Both the position numbers and the translations under genes were made by a program. From a bacterium (lineage in GTDB: Bacteria > UBP18 > UBA7526), in assembly GCA_030619985.1 (NCBI GenBank), contig JAUXAI010000031.1, forward strand, positions 1 to 14,122: DNA of 14,122 bases. The letters run 5' to 3'. The notes below the pieces were generated by a model. It saw only the letters and a program-made list of their open reading frames with translations, had not been told where the DNA came from and searched no databases. Positions 13,641-14,122 of this stretch are shown here, piece by piece. How positions within the stretch are numbered: the first letter of the stretch is position 1; each line of letters begins with the position of its first letter.

Positions 13641-14122
13641 TCACCTGCTCTTTCGTGTTCTCAGTGGTTTGGATAGCCAGTACCCGCTGATGAGAGCCGT
13701 AGCAGGAATAACGAAGACAAATCCCAGGCTTCCTGCCAAGGCCCGGGTTACCTCTAAGGCAACAAATTCTGTATTGATGATTTGAATGAGGGGGAATTCT
13801 CCCGCGATATAGATCATGAGGGCCAATAGACCTCCCCCCAGATAGACCAGGATGAGACTATTGGCCATAGTGGCCATGATATCCCTTCCCACGTTCATTC
13901 CCCTCTTGATCAGTTCCTTCTGGCCGATCCCGGGATAGGCCCCCTTTATCTCAGACATACTGGAAGAGACAGTAATGGCTACATCCATGACCACACCTAC
14001 CGCACCGATAATGATGGCTGAGGTAAGGACACCTCCCATATCGGTAATAAGGTCTCCTCCATAATGGCGGGAGAAGTAACTTAAGGCCCTTATCCCTTCA
14101 GAGCTGAAGCCAGTAATCTTTA
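13641..14122 (-). CDS. YibE/F-type membrane protein, C-terminal part
   Basis: The frame is open to the right edge of the window, so only the C-terminal 159-160 residues are seen. Internal Met residues (for example at 14039) are not starts. The sequence has GGVLTSAIIIGAVGVVMDVA, IKRGMNVGRDIMATMANSLIL and several hydrophobic helices, matching the YibE/F-like family of multi-pass inner-membrane proteins of unconfirmed function. The final residues (KPLRTRKSR) are encoded in a segment CCACTGAGAACACGAAAGAG (13651-13668 region) that looks like an intergenic repeat type rather than conserved coding sequence. The NifX-like gene follows about 105 nt downstream. Confidence 0.82.
   Translation of the reverse strand, partial: KITGFSSEGIRALSYFSRHYGGDLITDMGGVLTSAIIIGAVGVVMDVAITVSSSMSEIKGAYPGIGQKELIKRGMNVGRDIMATMANSLILVYLGGGLLALMIYIAGEFPLIQIINTEFVALEVTRALAGSLGFVFVIPATALISGYWLSKPLRTRKSR

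Noticed and set aside
1-14122. CRISPR arrays, tRNA/rRNA genes, insertion sequences or phage genes
   Set aside because: I looked on both strands and saw no regular 20-40 nt direct repeats with spacers, no tRNA-like cloverleaf and no transposase or phage protein.

Overview
The window looks like chromosomal DNA of an anaerobic, probably uncultivated bacterium of moderate GC content. I infer this from bacterial features (Shine-Dalgarno sites, sigma70-type promoters, a PAS histidine kinase with a receiver) alongside families common in anaerobes and archaea: a DUF123-MOSC fusion, DUF6485, DUF169, a NifX-like protein and an ATP-cone/uridine kinase fusion. I cannot assign a phylum from the sequence alone. 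Every convincing gene lies on the minus strand, so transcription runs from high to low coordinates.

Layout in the direction of transcription. (1) From 14122 to about 7126 is a long, tightly packed run: the 3' part of a YibE/F-type membrane protein; a spacer of ACAGAT repeats; a NifX/NifB-type small protein; a DUF169 protein; an exported metallo-beta-lactamase-fold protein; a repeat-filled spacer; a DUF6485 Cys-rich protein; an inositol-monophosphatase-family enzyme; a DUF123-MOSC fusion; lipoyl synthase LipA; a 34-codon Cys/Lys-rich ORF; and an AT-rich gene for a membrane-anchored HExxH metallopeptidase that lacks a normal start codon and carries an in-frame amber codon. A rho-independent terminator closes this run. 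(2) From 7035 to 5054 a promoter leads into a LipM-like octanoyltransferase, a SAM methyltransferase and a YfcE/MJ0936-type phosphodiesterase. (3) From 5045 to 3560 the ATP-cone/uridine-kinase-like gene has its own promoter and terminator. (4) From 3568 to 2651 is a membrane-anchored alpha/beta hydrolase. (5) From 2584 to 238 is a soluble hybrid-sensor histidine kinase followed by a single-domain receiver. (6) From 241 to 1 is a small membrane protein with its own promoter, cut by the window edge.

Functionally, LipM (octanoyl transfer) and LipA (sulfur insertion) together form a complete endogenous protein-lipoylation route, although they sit in adjacent transcription units. The histidine kinase and receiver form a two-component pair with no output domain in view.

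The most unusual signal is inside lipA. Two separate GC-rich hairpins each add exactly 30 nt (10 codons) in frame. Each is flanked by 6-7 nt direct repeats, and removing either one restores a normal LipA sequence. They behave like very small palindromic insertion elements that tolerate coding sequence. Second are the two apparent lesions in the metallopeptidase gene. Third are dispersed repeats built on ACGCAGAG, ACAGAT and CCACTGAGAACACG, which fill spacers and run into the 3' ends of two genes.
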